A DNA stretch of 45,119 nt from an uncultured Negativicutes bacterium (GCA_947074185.1 CAMTOO010000006.1:1-45119); one strand, 5' to 3'. Counted from the first letter of the stretch, positions 33,883-43,372 are shown. The notes: generated from the sequence alone by a model not told the origin. Made by a program: numbers and translations.

Positions 33883-33909
33883 GAATGCATCGATAAATTG
33901 GAGGTAACA

Positions 33910-34311
33910 ATGAGAATTCTTGGTGCTGGTGGTTGTTTTGATAATAGAATTTATGAAGTGAATCAAGCTGCTGCTTGGAGTTTAGCTTTATTATGTTTTA
34001 ATGAGATGGGAATAGCAGTGAAAGAAACTGATGAAGCTCATTTTATAATAAAAGGAAGACTAGGAGAGAAGAATATACAAGTGGCTGTAGAGGCTTTAGA
34101 TGCTGATTCAGTTCAAATATTTTTTGATGCTCAGAAAGATGTGCTTCAAGTTTACAGTTGGACGAGAGAAGACAAAGAAGCTAATAAATTTTATGATATT
34201 TTCGAGAAAAAATTAACTGAGTACAGAGCATTTATTCTTTGCCCTGGTTGTAGCGCAAAGGTGAGTTCTTTGGCAAAATTCTGTCCTGAATGTGGTATTG
34301 CATTAAAATAA
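33910..34311 (+). CDS. Small zinc-ribbon protein of unknown function
   Basis: The frame is open from 33844, but GGAGGT at 33900-33905 and ATG at 33910 give a 133-residue protein starting MRILGAGGCFDNRIYEV. I do not recognise a named family for the N-terminal part, which is a mixed alpha/beta domain (about 1-105) without membrane segments. The C-terminus is a zinc ribbon: CPGC, 11 residues, then CPEC, followed by GIALK. Such a ribbon on a small globular domain suggests nucleic-acid or protein binding, but nothing shows which. It has its own promoter and terminator. Confidence 0.7.
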   Translation: MRILGAGGCFDNRIYEVNQAAAWSLALLCFNEMGIAVKETDEAHFIIKGRLGEKNIQVAVEALDADSVQIFFDAQKDVLQVYSWTREDKEANKFYDIFEKKLTEYRAFILCPGCSAKVSSLAKFCPECGIALK

Positions 34312-34342
34312 AAAAGCCAAATACCTAAGTATTTGGCTTTTT
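34311..34342. terminator. Bidirectional terminator between the zinc-ribbon gene and rpmB
   Basis: A 14-bp perfect stem (AAAAAGCCAAATAC with GTATTTGGCTTTTT) has loop CTAA. A and T runs on both sides let it serve both converging genes. Confidence 0.9.
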
Positions 34343-34351
34343 ATTTTAAGT

Positions 34352-34543
34352 TTAGATAGCGCGGGTAACTTTACCAGAACGTAAGCAACGAGTGCAAGCG
34401 TTTACGCGTTTTGTAGAGCCGTCAACAACAGCTCTAACCCTTTGGATGTTAGGTTTCCAAGTGCGTTTGGTATGTCTATTGGAATGGCTGACATTATTGC
34501 CAGTTATAGTTCCTTTGCCACAAATTTCACAGATGTTTGCCAT
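34352..34543 (-). CDS. rpmB: 50S ribosomal protein L28
   Basis: L28 is a small basic ribosomal protein. Its 63 residues match the short form. It keeps two CxxC pairs (CEIC near the start, CTRC near the end), the zinc-binding version. The ribosome binding site on the minus strand is GGAGGTGG. It has a dedicated extended -10 promoter and lies divergent to recG. Confidence 0.97.
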   Translation of the reverse strand: MANICEICGKGTITGNNVSHSNRHTKRTWKPNIQRVRAVVDGSTKRVNACTRCLRSGKVTRAI

Positions 34544-34604
34544 AATAATTCCACCTCCTTGGATTACTTATATGGAATAGTATTTTTTCAAATTTAACAA
34601 AAGT

Positions 34605-34633
34605 ATCATACCATAGACAGATTATAAAAGCAA
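34605..34633 (-). promoter_or_regulatory. Promoter of rpmB
   Basis: On the minus strand TTGCTT (34628-34633), a 17-base spacer and TATGAT (34605-34610) preceded by TG plus one base form a good extended -10 promoter about 60 bases before the rpmB ATG. Confidence 0.6.
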
Positions 34634-34650
34634 GTAAAATTTTAGAAAGT

Positions 34651-36726
34651 ATGGGAACTTTTATGTGGTGGCGTGAATCAATAGCAACTTTAAAAGGAAT
34701 CGGCCCTAAAAAGGCTTTAGGTTTCAATAAATTAAATATTGCTACAATAGGGGATTTGCTTAATTATTATCCACGCTTAGATAGTTATTTAGACCAAAGC
34801 AAAGTAAAGACTATTAGAGAGTTAAGCTTAGATGGTTCGAAACAATTGTTTAGCGGTGAAGTAGTGAGAGTAAATGATCGTATGGGTAGAGGGAAAAGAT
34901 ATAGCATTATAACTGTAAGAGATGATACAGGCTTTGCTGATATCTATCTTTTTGGTGCACAAAGATTTACTGCTAAAAGATTTAAGAACGGCACTAATGT
35001 ATTAGTAACAGGTAGAGTGAAACCTGGGAGAACAGCTAAACTAGTTAGCGAAGCATTAATTCAGGTCTATACACCTGAAAATGAAGCAACAGTAACGGGG
35101 ATTTTACCTGTTTATAACTTGACTGAAAGTATTACTCAACAAAATTTGCGTAATGCAGTACATCAAGTATTAGATATGGCTCAAGCTGAAGGTGTTCCTG
35201 AAACAATACCTGCAGAAATATTAAAAAGTAATAAATTTTTGAATAGATTAACAGCTTTAAGTAATATTCATTTTCCAGAAAGTTTTGCAAAGTTAAAAGA
35301 AGCTAAACGTCGTTTGGTTTATGAAGAACTTTTTCTCTTACAATGCGGCTTGCTTTTAAATAAAGAACGCAACTTTGATGCTAGGCCTGGTATAAAGCAT
35401 GCTCAAGATGGCGAGTTAGTAAAAGAAGTTATCACAGATTTGCCTTTTAAACTAACAGAAGCACAAAGTAAAGCTTGGAATGACATTTCTGTAGATATGG
35501 AAAGTCATTTACCTATGCATAGATTATTGCAAGGTGATGTTGGTAGTGGTAAAACAGTTATTGCAGCATTAGCACTTGCTAAAACCGTAGAAAATGGTTT
35601 TCAGGGGTGTTTAATGGCTCCTACAGGAATATTAGCTCAACAACACTTTGAAACCCTTACAAGCTTTTTTAGTGGCTCTCTAACGCGTATAGAATTACTA
35701 ACGAGTAATACTAAAACAGCGCAAAGGAAAAAAATGTTGCAGGATTTAGCTACTGGCAATTTAGATATCCTTATAGGAACTCATGCGTTGTTACAAGAAG
35801 ATGTAGAATTTGCTAATCTTGCCTTAGTTATAACAGATGAACAACATCGCTTTGGTGTTAATCAAAGGGCGAAATTAGTTGGTAAGTCTGATTCTGCACC
35901 TGATGTACTTATAATGACAGCTACACCAATTCCAAGAACTTTAGCTTTAACAGTTTATGGTGATGTTGATGTAACGATTATGAAAGGCTTACCTCCAGGA
36001 CGAAAAACGATTGAAACCTTGTGCTATACTGGAGATAGACGCGGAGCTGTATATGAAGGTATGGTGCGTCAAATTAATGAAGGCAGACAAGTATATGTAG
36101 TTTGCGCGGCTATCGAAGAATCAGAGGCGATGGATGTGCGCTCGGTATATGAAGTGTATGAAGAATTAACAAATTCTTATTTGAAGGGTATACCTTGTGC
36201 TTTACTTCATGGTAAAATGAAAGCAGCTGAAAAAGATGAAATAATGGAACGCTTTGTAAAAAATGAAATCAAGGCTCTTATTACTACAACAGTTATAGAA
36301 GTTGGTGTTAATGTCCCAAATGCGACTTTAATGATTATTGAAAACGCGGATCGTTTTGGTTTGGCGCAAATGCATCAATTAAGAGGCAGGGTAGGTCGTG
36401 GTGATAAAAAATCCTACTGTGTATTATTAACAGATTCACAGGTTCCGGATACTCTTGCTCGTTTGCAAGTTTTGCATGACTGCAATGATGGATTTATTCT
36501 TTCAGAACGTGATTTAGAATTACGTGGTGCAGGCCAACTTTTTGGGTTAAGACAACACGGGTTGCCAGATTTATATATTGCAGATATATTAAGAGATACA
36601 GATGTGCTTGTTCAAACAAGAAAAGATGCAACGATTGCATTAGCAGATAAAGAAATGAGAAAAGAAGTAGAAATATCAGTGCAAAATCAGTTTGATGAAC
36701 GTTTTGCACAAATATTTAATTCTTAG
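34651..36726 (+). CDS. recG: ATP-dependent DNA helicase RecG
   Basis: RecG remodels stalled forks and branched recombination intermediates. The 691 residues have an N-terminal wedge/OB domain (about 50-170; FSGEVVRVNDR), Walker A GDVGSGKTV, the box TDEQHRFG, and late helicase motifs (TTTVIEVGVNVPNA, HQLRGRVGRG). They are followed by the RecG C-terminal LRGAGQLFGLRQHG. Either ATG 34651 or ATG 34663 (MWWRES) could be the start, since no clear ribosome binding site is seen for either. The next gene follows after AGGAGG. Confidence 0.96.
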   Translation: MGTFMWWRESIATLKGIGPKKALGFNKLNIATIGDLLNYYPRLDSYLDQSKVKTIRELSLDGSKQLFSGEVVRVNDRMGRGKRYSIITVRDDTGFADIYLFGAQRFTAKRFKNGTNVLVTGRVKPGRTAKLVSEALIQVYTPENEATVTGILPVYNLTESITQQNLRNAVHQVLDMAQAEGVPETIPAEILKSNKFLNRLTALSNIHFPESFAKLKEAKRRLVYEELFLLQCGLLLNKERNFDARPGIKHAQDGELVKEVITDLPFKLTEAQSKAWNDISVDMESHLPMHRLLQGDVGSGKTVIAALALAKTVENGFQGCLMAPTGILAQQHFETLTSFFSGSLTRIELLTSNTKTAQRKKMLQDLATGNLDILIGTHALLQEDVEFANLALVITDEQHRFGVNQRAKLVGKSDSAPDVLIMTATPIPRTLALTVYGDVDVTIMKGLPPGRKTIETLCYTGDRRGAVYEGMVRQINEGRQVYVVCAAIEESEAMDVRSVYEVYEELTNSYLKGIPCALLHGKMKAAEKDEIMERFVKNEIKALITTTVIEVGVNVPNATLMIIENADRFGLAQMHQLRGRVGRGDKKSYCVLLTDSQVPDTLARLQVLHDCNDGFILSERDLELRGAGQLFGLRQHGLPDLYIADILRDTDVLVQTRKDATIALADKEMRKEVEISVQNQFDERFAQIFNS

Positions 36727-36735
36727 GAGGATACT

Positions 36736-37452
36736 TTGAACGAGGAAATAAATACTAAATGGTATAAAGATCCTGACAAATTTACTAGGGCAGTAGTTAT
36801 AGTTATTTTGCTTATCTCTGTTTTAGGAACATATATTTTTGGTTACGATATAATAAAATCTGCTGTAAAACTAGCTGTTGGCGGAGATGTAGATGGACTT
36901 ATTGAGTATATTCGTTCTTTTGGTAATTGGGCGATTGTAGTAAGTTTTGTTTTAGATGTAATAGTAAACGCAGCTAGTATTTTTCCTTCCATTTTTTTAT
37001 CTACTGCAAATGGTTTGATTTTTGGAATTCCTTTAGGAATTTTAATTTCTTGGCTTGCAGAAACAGTGGGTGTAATAATTAGCTTTTTGTTAATTAGATA
37101 TTTCTTTAGAAATAGTGCTGAAGCTCTTATTTCTAAAGCAGATCGTCTCAACGATATTGATAAAGCTAGTGAGAAGAACGGATTTATGTGGATGATGTTT
37201 GCAAGAGCAATGCCATATTTTCCATCTGGAATATTAACAGCTATAGGTGCTGTTAGCAGAATGAGTATAAAGGATTATGTTTTAGCAAATTTAATTGGTA
37301 AATTCCCGTCTACTGCTTTAGAAGTTGTAATAGGACATGATGTAGTTAATTACAAACAAAATATGGATCGATTAGCTATCTTGATAGTTGTTGTTGCTAT
37401 CGTGTTCTATTTTGCAAGAAAATATAGTATGAAAAATCTTGATAAAAAATAA
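36736..37452 (+). CDS. TVP38/TMEM64 (VTT/DedA-like) family membrane protein
   Basis: This 238-residue polytopic inner-membrane protein begins at TTG 36736, 5 nt after AGGAGG (36725-36730). Hydrophobic segments lie at about 18-42, 65-90, 95-118, 150-175 and 212-230. The VTT signature region is FLSTANGLIFGIPLGILISWLAE, followed later by FARAMPYFPSGILTAIGAVS. Relatives are thought to move lipids or support membrane homeostasis; the exact substrate is unknown. It sits 9 bases after recG and is probably co-transcribed, without an obvious functional link. Confidence 0.85.
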   Translation: MNEEINTKWYKDPDKFTRAVVIVILLISVLGTYIFGYDIIKSAVKLAVGGDVDGLIEYIRSFGNWAIVVSFVLDVIVNAASIFPSIFLSTANGLIFGIPLGILISWLAETVGVIISFLLIRYFFRNSAEALISKADRLNDIDKASEKNGFMWMMFARAMPYFPSGILTAIGAVSRMSIKDYVLANLIGKFPSTALEVVIGHDVVNYKQNMDRLAILIVVVAIVFYFARKYSMKNLDKK

Positions 37453-37482
37453 ACTCCTTACTGTTAAAGTAAGGAGTTTTTC
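37452..37482. terminator. Terminator between the VTT-family gene and hydF
   Basis: AACTCCTTAC (37452-37461) pairs perfectly with GTAAGGAGTT (37469-37478) across a 7-nt loop, followed by TTT. It overlaps the 3' end of the plus-strand gene and can serve the converging hydF. Confidence 0.85.
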
Positions 37483-37483
37483 G

Positions 37484-38704
37484 TTATATTTTTTTTGCTA
37501 AGTCGGGGAACACGCTAAGACTGCGTTTAAGAATTCCATGCATATAGGCTATTGCAATTCCGTAGTTAGTAATAGGAACTCCTTGATTAACGGCGAATTG
37601 ATATCGTGATTTCATTTCGCGTTCGTTAACCATGCAGCCACCGCAATGAATAACAAGTTTATAGCTTGAAAGATCTAAAGGGAATTCTGTGCCACTAGAC
37701 CATTCGTAGACAAGATTTTTACCAGTGAAGTTTGATAACCAGCGAGGCATTTTAACAGTGCCAATATCATCACATTGTCTGTGGTGAGTACAGCCTTCAG
37801 AGATTAAAACTTTATCTCCATCTTGTAAGTTTTTGATAGCTGTAACTCCATCAACGGCAGTTGCAAGATTACCTTTATGGCGAGCAAAGAGAATGGAGAA
37901 GGACGTTAGAAGGATATCTTCAGGTGTATCTTTGTTTACTTGCTCAAAAGCTTGACTATCAGTAATAACCATTTTTGGTTTTGTGCCAAGTTTTTCTAAA
38001 GTGGCAGTTCATTCTGATTCGCGAGTAGTTATTGCAATTGCACCTGCTTCTAAAACATCTCGAATAGTTTGTTGTTGTGGCAGGATAAGGCGTCCTTTAG
38101 GAGCTGCACTATCAATCGGAACAACAAGCACTACAAAATCATTAGGCTTGAGCAAATCAAAACAAATAGGGAATTCTTCTATATCATTAGGGACTAGTCT
38201 AGCAATGGTTTCTTTTAATTGAGTTATTTGAAAATTTGTATCACTACTAACCTGAATACTAGGTATTTCAAAAGAAGAAATTTTTTCTAAATTAGGAATA
38301 TCTCCAGTTACTAGGTCTGCTTTATTAAATACAATAAGAGCAGTTAAATTCTTTTCTTTAATTTTTTTTATTAAAGCAATATCTTCTGGAGCAGGTCCAT
38401 GGGAAGCATCCACAATCAGTAAGGCAATATCAGTTTTGTTGAGTACTTGATATGCTTTTTCTACTCTTAATTTGCCAAGGTCTCCATCATCATCAATACC
38501 AGGTGTATCGATAATCATGACAGGCCCTAGTGGTAATAATTCCATTGCTTTATATACAGGATCAGTAGTAGTGCCAAGCGTTTCAGATACGATGGCCAGC
38601 TTTTGACCTGTTAAAGCATTTATTAAACTGGATTTGCCAGCATTTCTTTTTCCGAATATGCCAATATGAACTCTATCGGATGCTGGTGTTGCGTTAAGAC
38701 TCAT
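37484..38704 (-). pseudogene. hydF: hydF, [FeFe]-hydrogenase maturation GTPase, interrupted by an in-frame TGA
   Basis: HydF is the GTPase scaffold on which the diiron subcluster of [FeFe]-hydrogenase is assembled. The whole 1221-base frame encodes 406 codons, the normal length. The first 231 residues hold the GTPase domain (GKRNAGKSSLINAL, DTPGIDD, NKADL) and the dimerisation domain (PKGRLILPQQQTIRD). Then comes TGA at 38009-38011, followed in the same frame by TATLEKLGTKPKM and an intact cluster domain with CTHH and HCGGC. Relatives usually have Leu at the stop position, so TTA to TGA would explain it by one base change. No ribosome binding site precedes the internal ATG at 37972. It is recorded as a probable pseudogene; read-through or a sequencing error are the alternatives. 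Confidence 0.85.
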
Positions 38705-38766
38705 TATAATTCCCCCTCAAGAAAAACATTAAACTTTTTCAAGATAAAATTTTGATGTATAATATA

Positions 38767-38782
38767 TATGTTTTAAAACATA
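38767..38782. repeat. Palindrome between hydF and the glycosyltransferase gene
   Basis: TATGTTTTAAAACATA is a perfect 16-base palindrome in the divergent intergenic region, 9 bases before the -35 of the plus-strand promoter. It could be an operator, but it is AT-only apart from one G-C pair and may be chance. Confidence 0.3.
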
Positions 38783-38790
38783 AAAAAGTC

Positions 38791-38818
38791 TTGATAGACT
38801 ACGGTTTTATGATACAAT
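38791..38818 (+). promoter_or_regulatory. Promoter of the glycosyltransferase gene
   Basis: TTGATA (38791-38796), a 16-base spacer and TACAAT (38813-38818) preceded by TG plus one base give an extended -10 promoter about 45 bases before the start codon. Confidence 0.6.
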
Positions 38819-38862
38819 AAGAGCGCATAATATTCAAGAAAAATTGGTTTTGGAGTTTGGTA

Positions 38863-39981
38863 ATGACTAATAGTGATAAAAAGTATACAGTTTTAATAAT
38901 GTCTGCTCCTGTCGGCGCAGGTCATAAATTAGCTGCAATTGCTTTGGATGAAGTTTTTAAATTAGAAAAGAATATAGAAGTGATTAATGCAAATGTATTT
39001 TCATTTTTCCCTAAAATACTAGGAGATATGATTCTAGGCATATATTTTAAAGTTTTGAAATATTGTCCTAGTGTCTATGAATTTGCGTACAAATGGGGGA
39101 ACAAGGAAACGAGTTCCTTTTGGTTACGTTCGGTAGTTAATAATCTTATTGTAATGTGTGGTAAGAGGTATTTAGAAAAAATTAATCCGGCACTAGTGAT
39201 TGCGACTCATGCTACACCTGCTGGAGTAATTTCGTCATACAAGGAAAAATATAAGAAAGACATTATTTTAGCTGCAGCAATAACTGATTTTACAATTCAC
39301 AAATGGTGGCTATGTGATGGTGTTGATATATATTTTACTGCAGATGAACTTTTAAATGAAAAGGTTACTAGCAAAGCTCAAGTTATAGCAACAGGCATAC
39401 CAATTCGCAGGGCATTTTCTGAATTAGATAGAGAAACTGTTCGAGTTAAATATGACTGGAAAGCTTCAGAAACGGTTTGCGTTATTATGGGTGGCGGCGA
39501 AGGATTGATGCCGATGCAGGAGTTATTAACTTTATTACAGGGTGCTCAAATGTCTAGTTTAAAGATAATTGCTATTACAGGGAAAAATAAATCTTTAGAA
39601 AAACAATTAAATTGCATTAAAAACTCTCGAACTGAAGTTTATGGCTTTTTAGAGAATATTCCAGAAATCATGGTAGGAGCAGATATTGTAATAACTAAAT
39701 CTGGTGGATTAACTGCATCAGAAACTTTAGCTTGTGGCTCAGAATTTATAGTGTATAAACCATTACCAGGACAAGAAGTAGGTAATGCTGATTTCTTGCA
39801 AAAAAATGCAAATGTTAAAGTATGTGCTACTTCCGAAGAAGTAGTTTCTTGCACGGAAAAATTTTCTGCACTGACTAGAAATGAAAAAGAAAATATTATT
39901 AGTGAGCATAAAAAAGCCTATGGAAAGCCTAAAGCAGCAATTGAAATTAAGAATATTGTTTTAAAACTTTTAGAAAAATAG
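38863..39981 (+). CDS. UgtP/MGDG-synthase-like glycolipid glycosyltransferase
   Basis: This is a peripheral-membrane GT28-type transferase that adds a sugar to diacylglycerol or a similar lipid. TGGAG at 38851-38855 supports ATG 38863 (MTNSDKKYTVLIM) over the TTG six bases earlier, giving 372 residues. The N-terminal MGDG-synthase domain has SAPVGAGHKLAA and PALVIATHATPAG. The C-terminal nucleotide-sugar domain has VIMGGGEGL, YGFLENIPEIMVGADIVITKSGGLTASE and the acceptor loop KPLPGQEVGNADFL. These separate it from MurG. The sugar and lipid cannot be told from sequence; glycolipid synthesis is the family role. Confidence 0.85.
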   Translation: MTNSDKKYTVLIMSAPVGAGHKLAAIALDEVFKLEKNIEVINANVFSFFPKILGDMILGIYFKVLKYCPSVYEFAYKWGNKETSSFWLRSVVNNLIVMCGKRYLEKINPALVIATHATPAGVISSYKEKYKKDIILAAAITDFTIHKWWLCDGVDIYFTADELLNEKVTSKAQVIATGIPIRRAFSELDRETVRVKYDWKASETVCVIMGGGEGLMPMQELLTLLQGAQMSSLKIIAITGKNKSLEKQLNCIKNSRTEVYGFLENIPEIMVGADIVITKSGGLTASETLACGSEFIVYKPLPGQEVGNADFLQKNANVKVCATSEEVVSCTEKFSALTRNEKENIISEHKKAYGKPKAAIEIKNIVLKLLEK

Positions 39982-40103
39982 TTGACTATTAACTATATAC
40001 TGTGTTATCTATTATTAGAGTAAAAAACTCATATTATAGAAGAAAAAAATTAAATATGGCGATAAAAAATCTTTGGATTGCCTATTAAACAAGGAGGAAG
40101 AGC

Positions 40104-41201
40104 ATGGAAGAAGATGATTATTATTGGTGTGCATTAAGTGCGATGGGAGTAATTAATGCAAAGGTATTATTAAGACTAATTGGTAGTTTTGGTAGTGCTA
40201 AAGAAGTTTTTTATGCAAAGGAACAACTTTTGCGAGCAAGTGGTCTTTTGGACAAAAAACTGGAAAAGTTTACAGTAAAAAGAGATTTTGATTATCCCAA
40301 AAAGTTACAAGAGTTTTGTGGAAAAAATGCTATTCATATTTTAAAATATGGGGCTGCTGAGTATCCTGAAAGATTGGCCAATATTTTATATCCACCAAGT
40401 GTCTTGTATGTAAAAGGTATTTTACCAGATTTTAAGAACTCGATAGGAGTTGTTGGATCTCGTAAAGCATCTGAGTATGGAGTTAAAGTAGCAGAAAAGT
40501 TTTCTGCTAGTTTTGCGAAAGAAGAAATTCTTGTAGTTAGTGGTGGTGCAAGAGGAATTGACACTGCTGCGCACAAAGGTGCATTAATGGGTGGAGGGCC
40601 TACAGTAGCTGTTTTAGGTTGTGGGATTGATGTTATTTATCCTTACCAAAACAAAAAACTGTATGAAGAAATAGTGGAAAACGGTGCTATTGTTACTGAG
40701 TATCCACCAGAAACACCACCTATTGCTAGGAACTTTCCTTTACGCAATCGTGTAATCAATGGATTGACAGCAGGTATTTTGGTTGTTGAAGCTGCTAAAA
40801 AAAGTGGCGCAATGATTACTGCTGAATTTGCTATTGATGAGGGACATGAGGTGTATTGTATTCCAGGGAATGTGTTTTTATCAACTAGTATTGGTTGCCA
40901 CAGCCTTATAAAAAGTGGTGCAACATTGGTTGATTGTCCTGAAGATATTATTCAAGAGTTTAAACCAGTTGAACCAAAGAAACGCAAGAATTTACAAAAA
41001 GATTTGTTTCAAGATTTAAATCTTGATATAAGCGATACTGGCAAATTAATACTTGGACATTTAAGCGCAGAGCCAATTTCAATGGAAAATCTAATTGAAG
41101 TTACAGGATTATCGCTTACAACATTAAGTAGTGAAATACTTAATTTACAGATAGAAGGATTACTAGGGATTTTAAATAACAATCGATATTATCGAATTTA
41201 G
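40104..41201 (+). CDS. dprA: DNA processing protein DprA (Smf)
   Basis: DprA loads RecA on incoming single-stranded DNA during natural transformation and is widely conserved beyond competent species. The 365 residues have an N-terminal SAM-like domain, the Rossmann-fold core (SRKASEYGVK, SGGARGIDTAAHKGAL, LGCGIDVIYPYQN, NRVINGLTAGILVVEA, PGNVFLSTSIGCHSLIKSGA) and a C-terminal winged-helix (LSAEPISMENLIEVTGLSL). AGGAGG precedes the ATG. The order dprA-topA-trmFO-xerC is the classical smf-topA-gid-codV order. The pilus genes at 3960-10694 would fit a DNA-uptake role, which is an inference. Confidence 0.96.
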   Translation: MEEDDYYWCALSAMGVINAKVLLRLIGSFGSAKEVFYAKEQLLRASGLLDKKLEKFTVKRDFDYPKKLQEFCGKNAIHILKYGAAEYPERLANILYPPSVLYVKGILPDFKNSIGVVGSRKASEYGVKVAEKFSASFAKEEILVVSGGARGIDTAAHKGALMGGGPTVAVLGCGIDVIYPYQNKKLYEEIVENGAIVTEYPPETPPIARNFPLRNRVINGLTAGILVVEAAKKSGAMITAEFAIDEGHEVYCIPGNVFLSTSIGCHSLIKSGATLVDCPEDIIQEFKPVEPKKRKNLQKDLFQDLNLDISDTGKLILGHLSAEPISMENLIEVTGLSLTTLSSEILNLQIEGLLGILNNNRYYRI

Positions 41202-41212
41202 GAGGAAGTAAT

Positions 41213-43372
41213 ATGGCTAACAATTTGATTATTGTAGAATCACCGACTAAATCAAAGACTATTGCTAAATTTTTACCGAAAAACTATAAAGTTTGTGCAT
41301 CTATGGGACATTTACGCGATCTACCAAAAAGCACTTTTGGTGTAGATATTGAAAATGACTTTGAACCTAAGTATATAAATATTCGTGGTAAAGGTGACTT
41401 AATAAAAGAATTAAAAGGATATGCGAAAAAGGCGGATAAAGTTTACCTTGCAACTGACCCTGATCGCGAAGGAGAAGCTATTGCTTGGCATTTAGCTCAT
41501 TTATTAGAACTTGATCCAAAAGCAGCTTGCAGAATTGAGTTTCATGAAATAACTAATGATGCAGTTAAAGCAGCTCTAAAAAATCCACAAAAAATCGATT
41601 TAGATAAAGTTGATGCTCAACAAACACGTCGCATTATTGACCGTATTGTTGGTTATCAATTAAGCCCATTACTTTGGAGAAAAATTCGTAAGGGCTTAAG
41701 TGCTGGTCGTGTTCAGTCTGTTGCTGTAAAGATAATTGCTGATCGTGAAAAAGAAATCGCAGCATTTATTCCAGAAGAATATTGGACTTTGCTAGTGAAA
41801 TTACAAGAAAATAGTAAAAGTTCTATTTTTGATGCAGATGTTGTAAAACATAACGATAAAAAATTAGCTGTTGTTAATGAAAAACAAGCTCGTGAAATTG
41901 AAGAATATCTTAAAAAAGCAAGTTATGAAGTAAGTGATTCTGTGCGCAAGGATACTAGAAGACGTCCTATGCCACCTTTGACTACTAGTAGCTTACAACA
42001 AGAAGCTGTAAAAAAATTAAATTTTACAACTAAAAAGACAATGATGCTAGCGCAACAACTTTACGAAGGTATTAATATTGGTAAAGAAGGTTCTGTAGGT
42101 CTTATAACCTACATGAGAACTGACTCTGTGCGTATTTCTGATACTGCACGTGATAGCGTTCGTGAGTTCATTAAACAAATATTTGGTAAAGAATATTGCC
42201 CAAGTACTCCAAATCAATATGCGACTAAAAGCAATGCTCAAGATGCCCATGAAGCAATTCGTCCAACATCTGTATTGCGTACACCTTCAGAAATGGAAGC
42301 GTATTTATCTAAAGATCAATTTAAACTATATAAATTAATATGGAATAGAGTAGTTGCAAGTCAAATGACAGATGCTGTATATGAAACAACGACTTTAAAT
42401 ATTTCAGCAGGTGATTATGGTTTAAGAGCTACAGGGTCTGTATTAAAGTTTGAAGGGTTCCAAAAATTAAGCGACAAAAAAGATATGTCGGGAGATAAAG
42501 ATAAACAAGTACCTTTTATTCCAGCAAATACAAAATTGAATCTTGATAAAGTTATGCCTTCAGAACAACACTTTACAGAGCCACCTGCTCATTACACTGA
42601 AGCATCTTTAGTTAAAGAGTTAGAAGATAAAGGTATTGGTAGACCGTCTACTTATGCTCCAATTATTCAAACTATTTTAGACAGAGGCTATGTAAGAAAA
42701 GATGCTAAGAAAATCATTACAACTGATTTAGGTTTAATGGTAATTGATATGCTTACTACATATTTTAAACAGTTCATTGATATTCCTTTTTCTGCGGAGC
42801 TAGAAACAGAACTTGATGAAATTGGCGAGCATAAAATTGATAAAAATAAAACTTTGAAAAAGTTCTATGAACCATTTTCTAAAGATTTAGCTATAGCTGA
42901 TAAGGAAATTGAAGTAGTTGAACTTCCATTAGAAGTAAGTGATGTTCCTTGTGAAAAATGCGGACGTATGATGGTTATCAAAGAAGGTCGTTTTGGTAAA
43001 TTTCTTGCATGTCCTGGATTTCCAGAATGCCGTAATACTAAACCTCTTTTAGAAAAATTGGGTGTGCCATGTCCTTTATGTGGTGGTGAAACCATTGTTC
43101 GCAAAACAAGAACTGGAAGATTGTTCTATGGTTGTTCTAATTATCCGAAATGTGAGTTTACTTCTTGGGATAAACCAAGCTTGGAAAAATGTAGCATTTG
43201 TGGTAAAGGCTTGCTTGAACACCAAGAACGTGGTGGGAATATTAAATTAGTTTGTAGCAACGAAAAATGCTCAAATGCATTGCCTAAAAAATCAGTTGTT
43301 GCTAAGAAAAAGAATGCAAAAAAAAGCACAAGTAAAAAGACTTCTGCTAAAAAAGCAGTTTTGAAAAAATAA
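41213..43372 (+). CDS. topA: DNA topoisomerase I
   Basis: TopA is a type IA enzyme that removes negative supercoils behind moving polymerases. The 719 residues have the Toprim domain (LIIVESPTKSKTIAKFL, DPDREGEAIAWHL), the active-site tyrosine in GLITYMRTDS, and the gate-domain motif GIGRPSTYAPI. Three C-terminal zinc modules follow (CEKCGRM with CPGFPEC; CPLCGGE with CSNYPKC; CSICGKG with CSNEKC). A Lys-rich tail of about 28 residues ends the protein, likely for DNA contact. It is 11 bases after dprA. Confidence 0.97.
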   Translation: MANNLIIVESPTKSKTIAKFLPKNYKVCASMGHLRDLPKSTFGVDIENDFEPKYINIRGKGDLIKELKGYAKKADKVYLATDPDREGEAIAWHLAHLLELDPKAACRIEFHEITNDAVKAALKNPQKIDLDKVDAQQTRRIIDRIVGYQLSPLLWRKIRKGLSAGRVQSVAVKIIADREKEIAAFIPEEYWTLLVKLQENSKSSIFDADVVKHNDKKLAVVNEKQAREIEEYLKKASYEVSDSVRKDTRRRPMPPLTTSSLQQEAVKKLNFTTKKTMMLAQQLYEGINIGKEGSVGLITYMRTDSVRISDTARDSVREFIKQIFGKEYCPSTPNQYATKSNAQDAHEAIRPTSVLRTPSEMEAYLSKDQFKLYKLIWNRVVASQMTDAVYETTTLNISAGDYGLRATGSVLKFEGFQKLSDKKDMSGDKDKQVPFIPANTKLNLDKVMPSEQHFTEPPAHYTEASLVKELEDKGIGRPSTYAPIIQTILDRGYVRKDAKKIITTDLGLMVIDMLTTYFKQFIDIPFSAELETELDEIGEHKIDKNKTLKKFYEPFSKDLAIADKEIEVVELPLEVSDVPCEKCGRMMVIKEGRFGKFLACPGFPECRNTKPLLEKLGVPCPLCGGETIVRKTRTGRLFYGCSNYPKCEFTSWDKPSLEKCSICGKGLLEHQERGGNIKLVCSNEKCSNALPKKSVVAKKKNAKKSTSKKTSAKKAVLKK

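Noticed and set aside
37484-37972. Second half of hydF as an independent gene from ATG 37972
   Set aside because: No ribosome binding site precedes that ATG, and the 12 codons between the TGA and the ATG match HydF, showing one interrupted gene.
38009-38011. Selenocysteine reading of the hydF TGA
   Set aside because: The position is not a catalytic or metal-binding Cys in relatives, where Leu is usual, and the nearby stem is short with a 13-nt loop. It is kept only as something to exclude.
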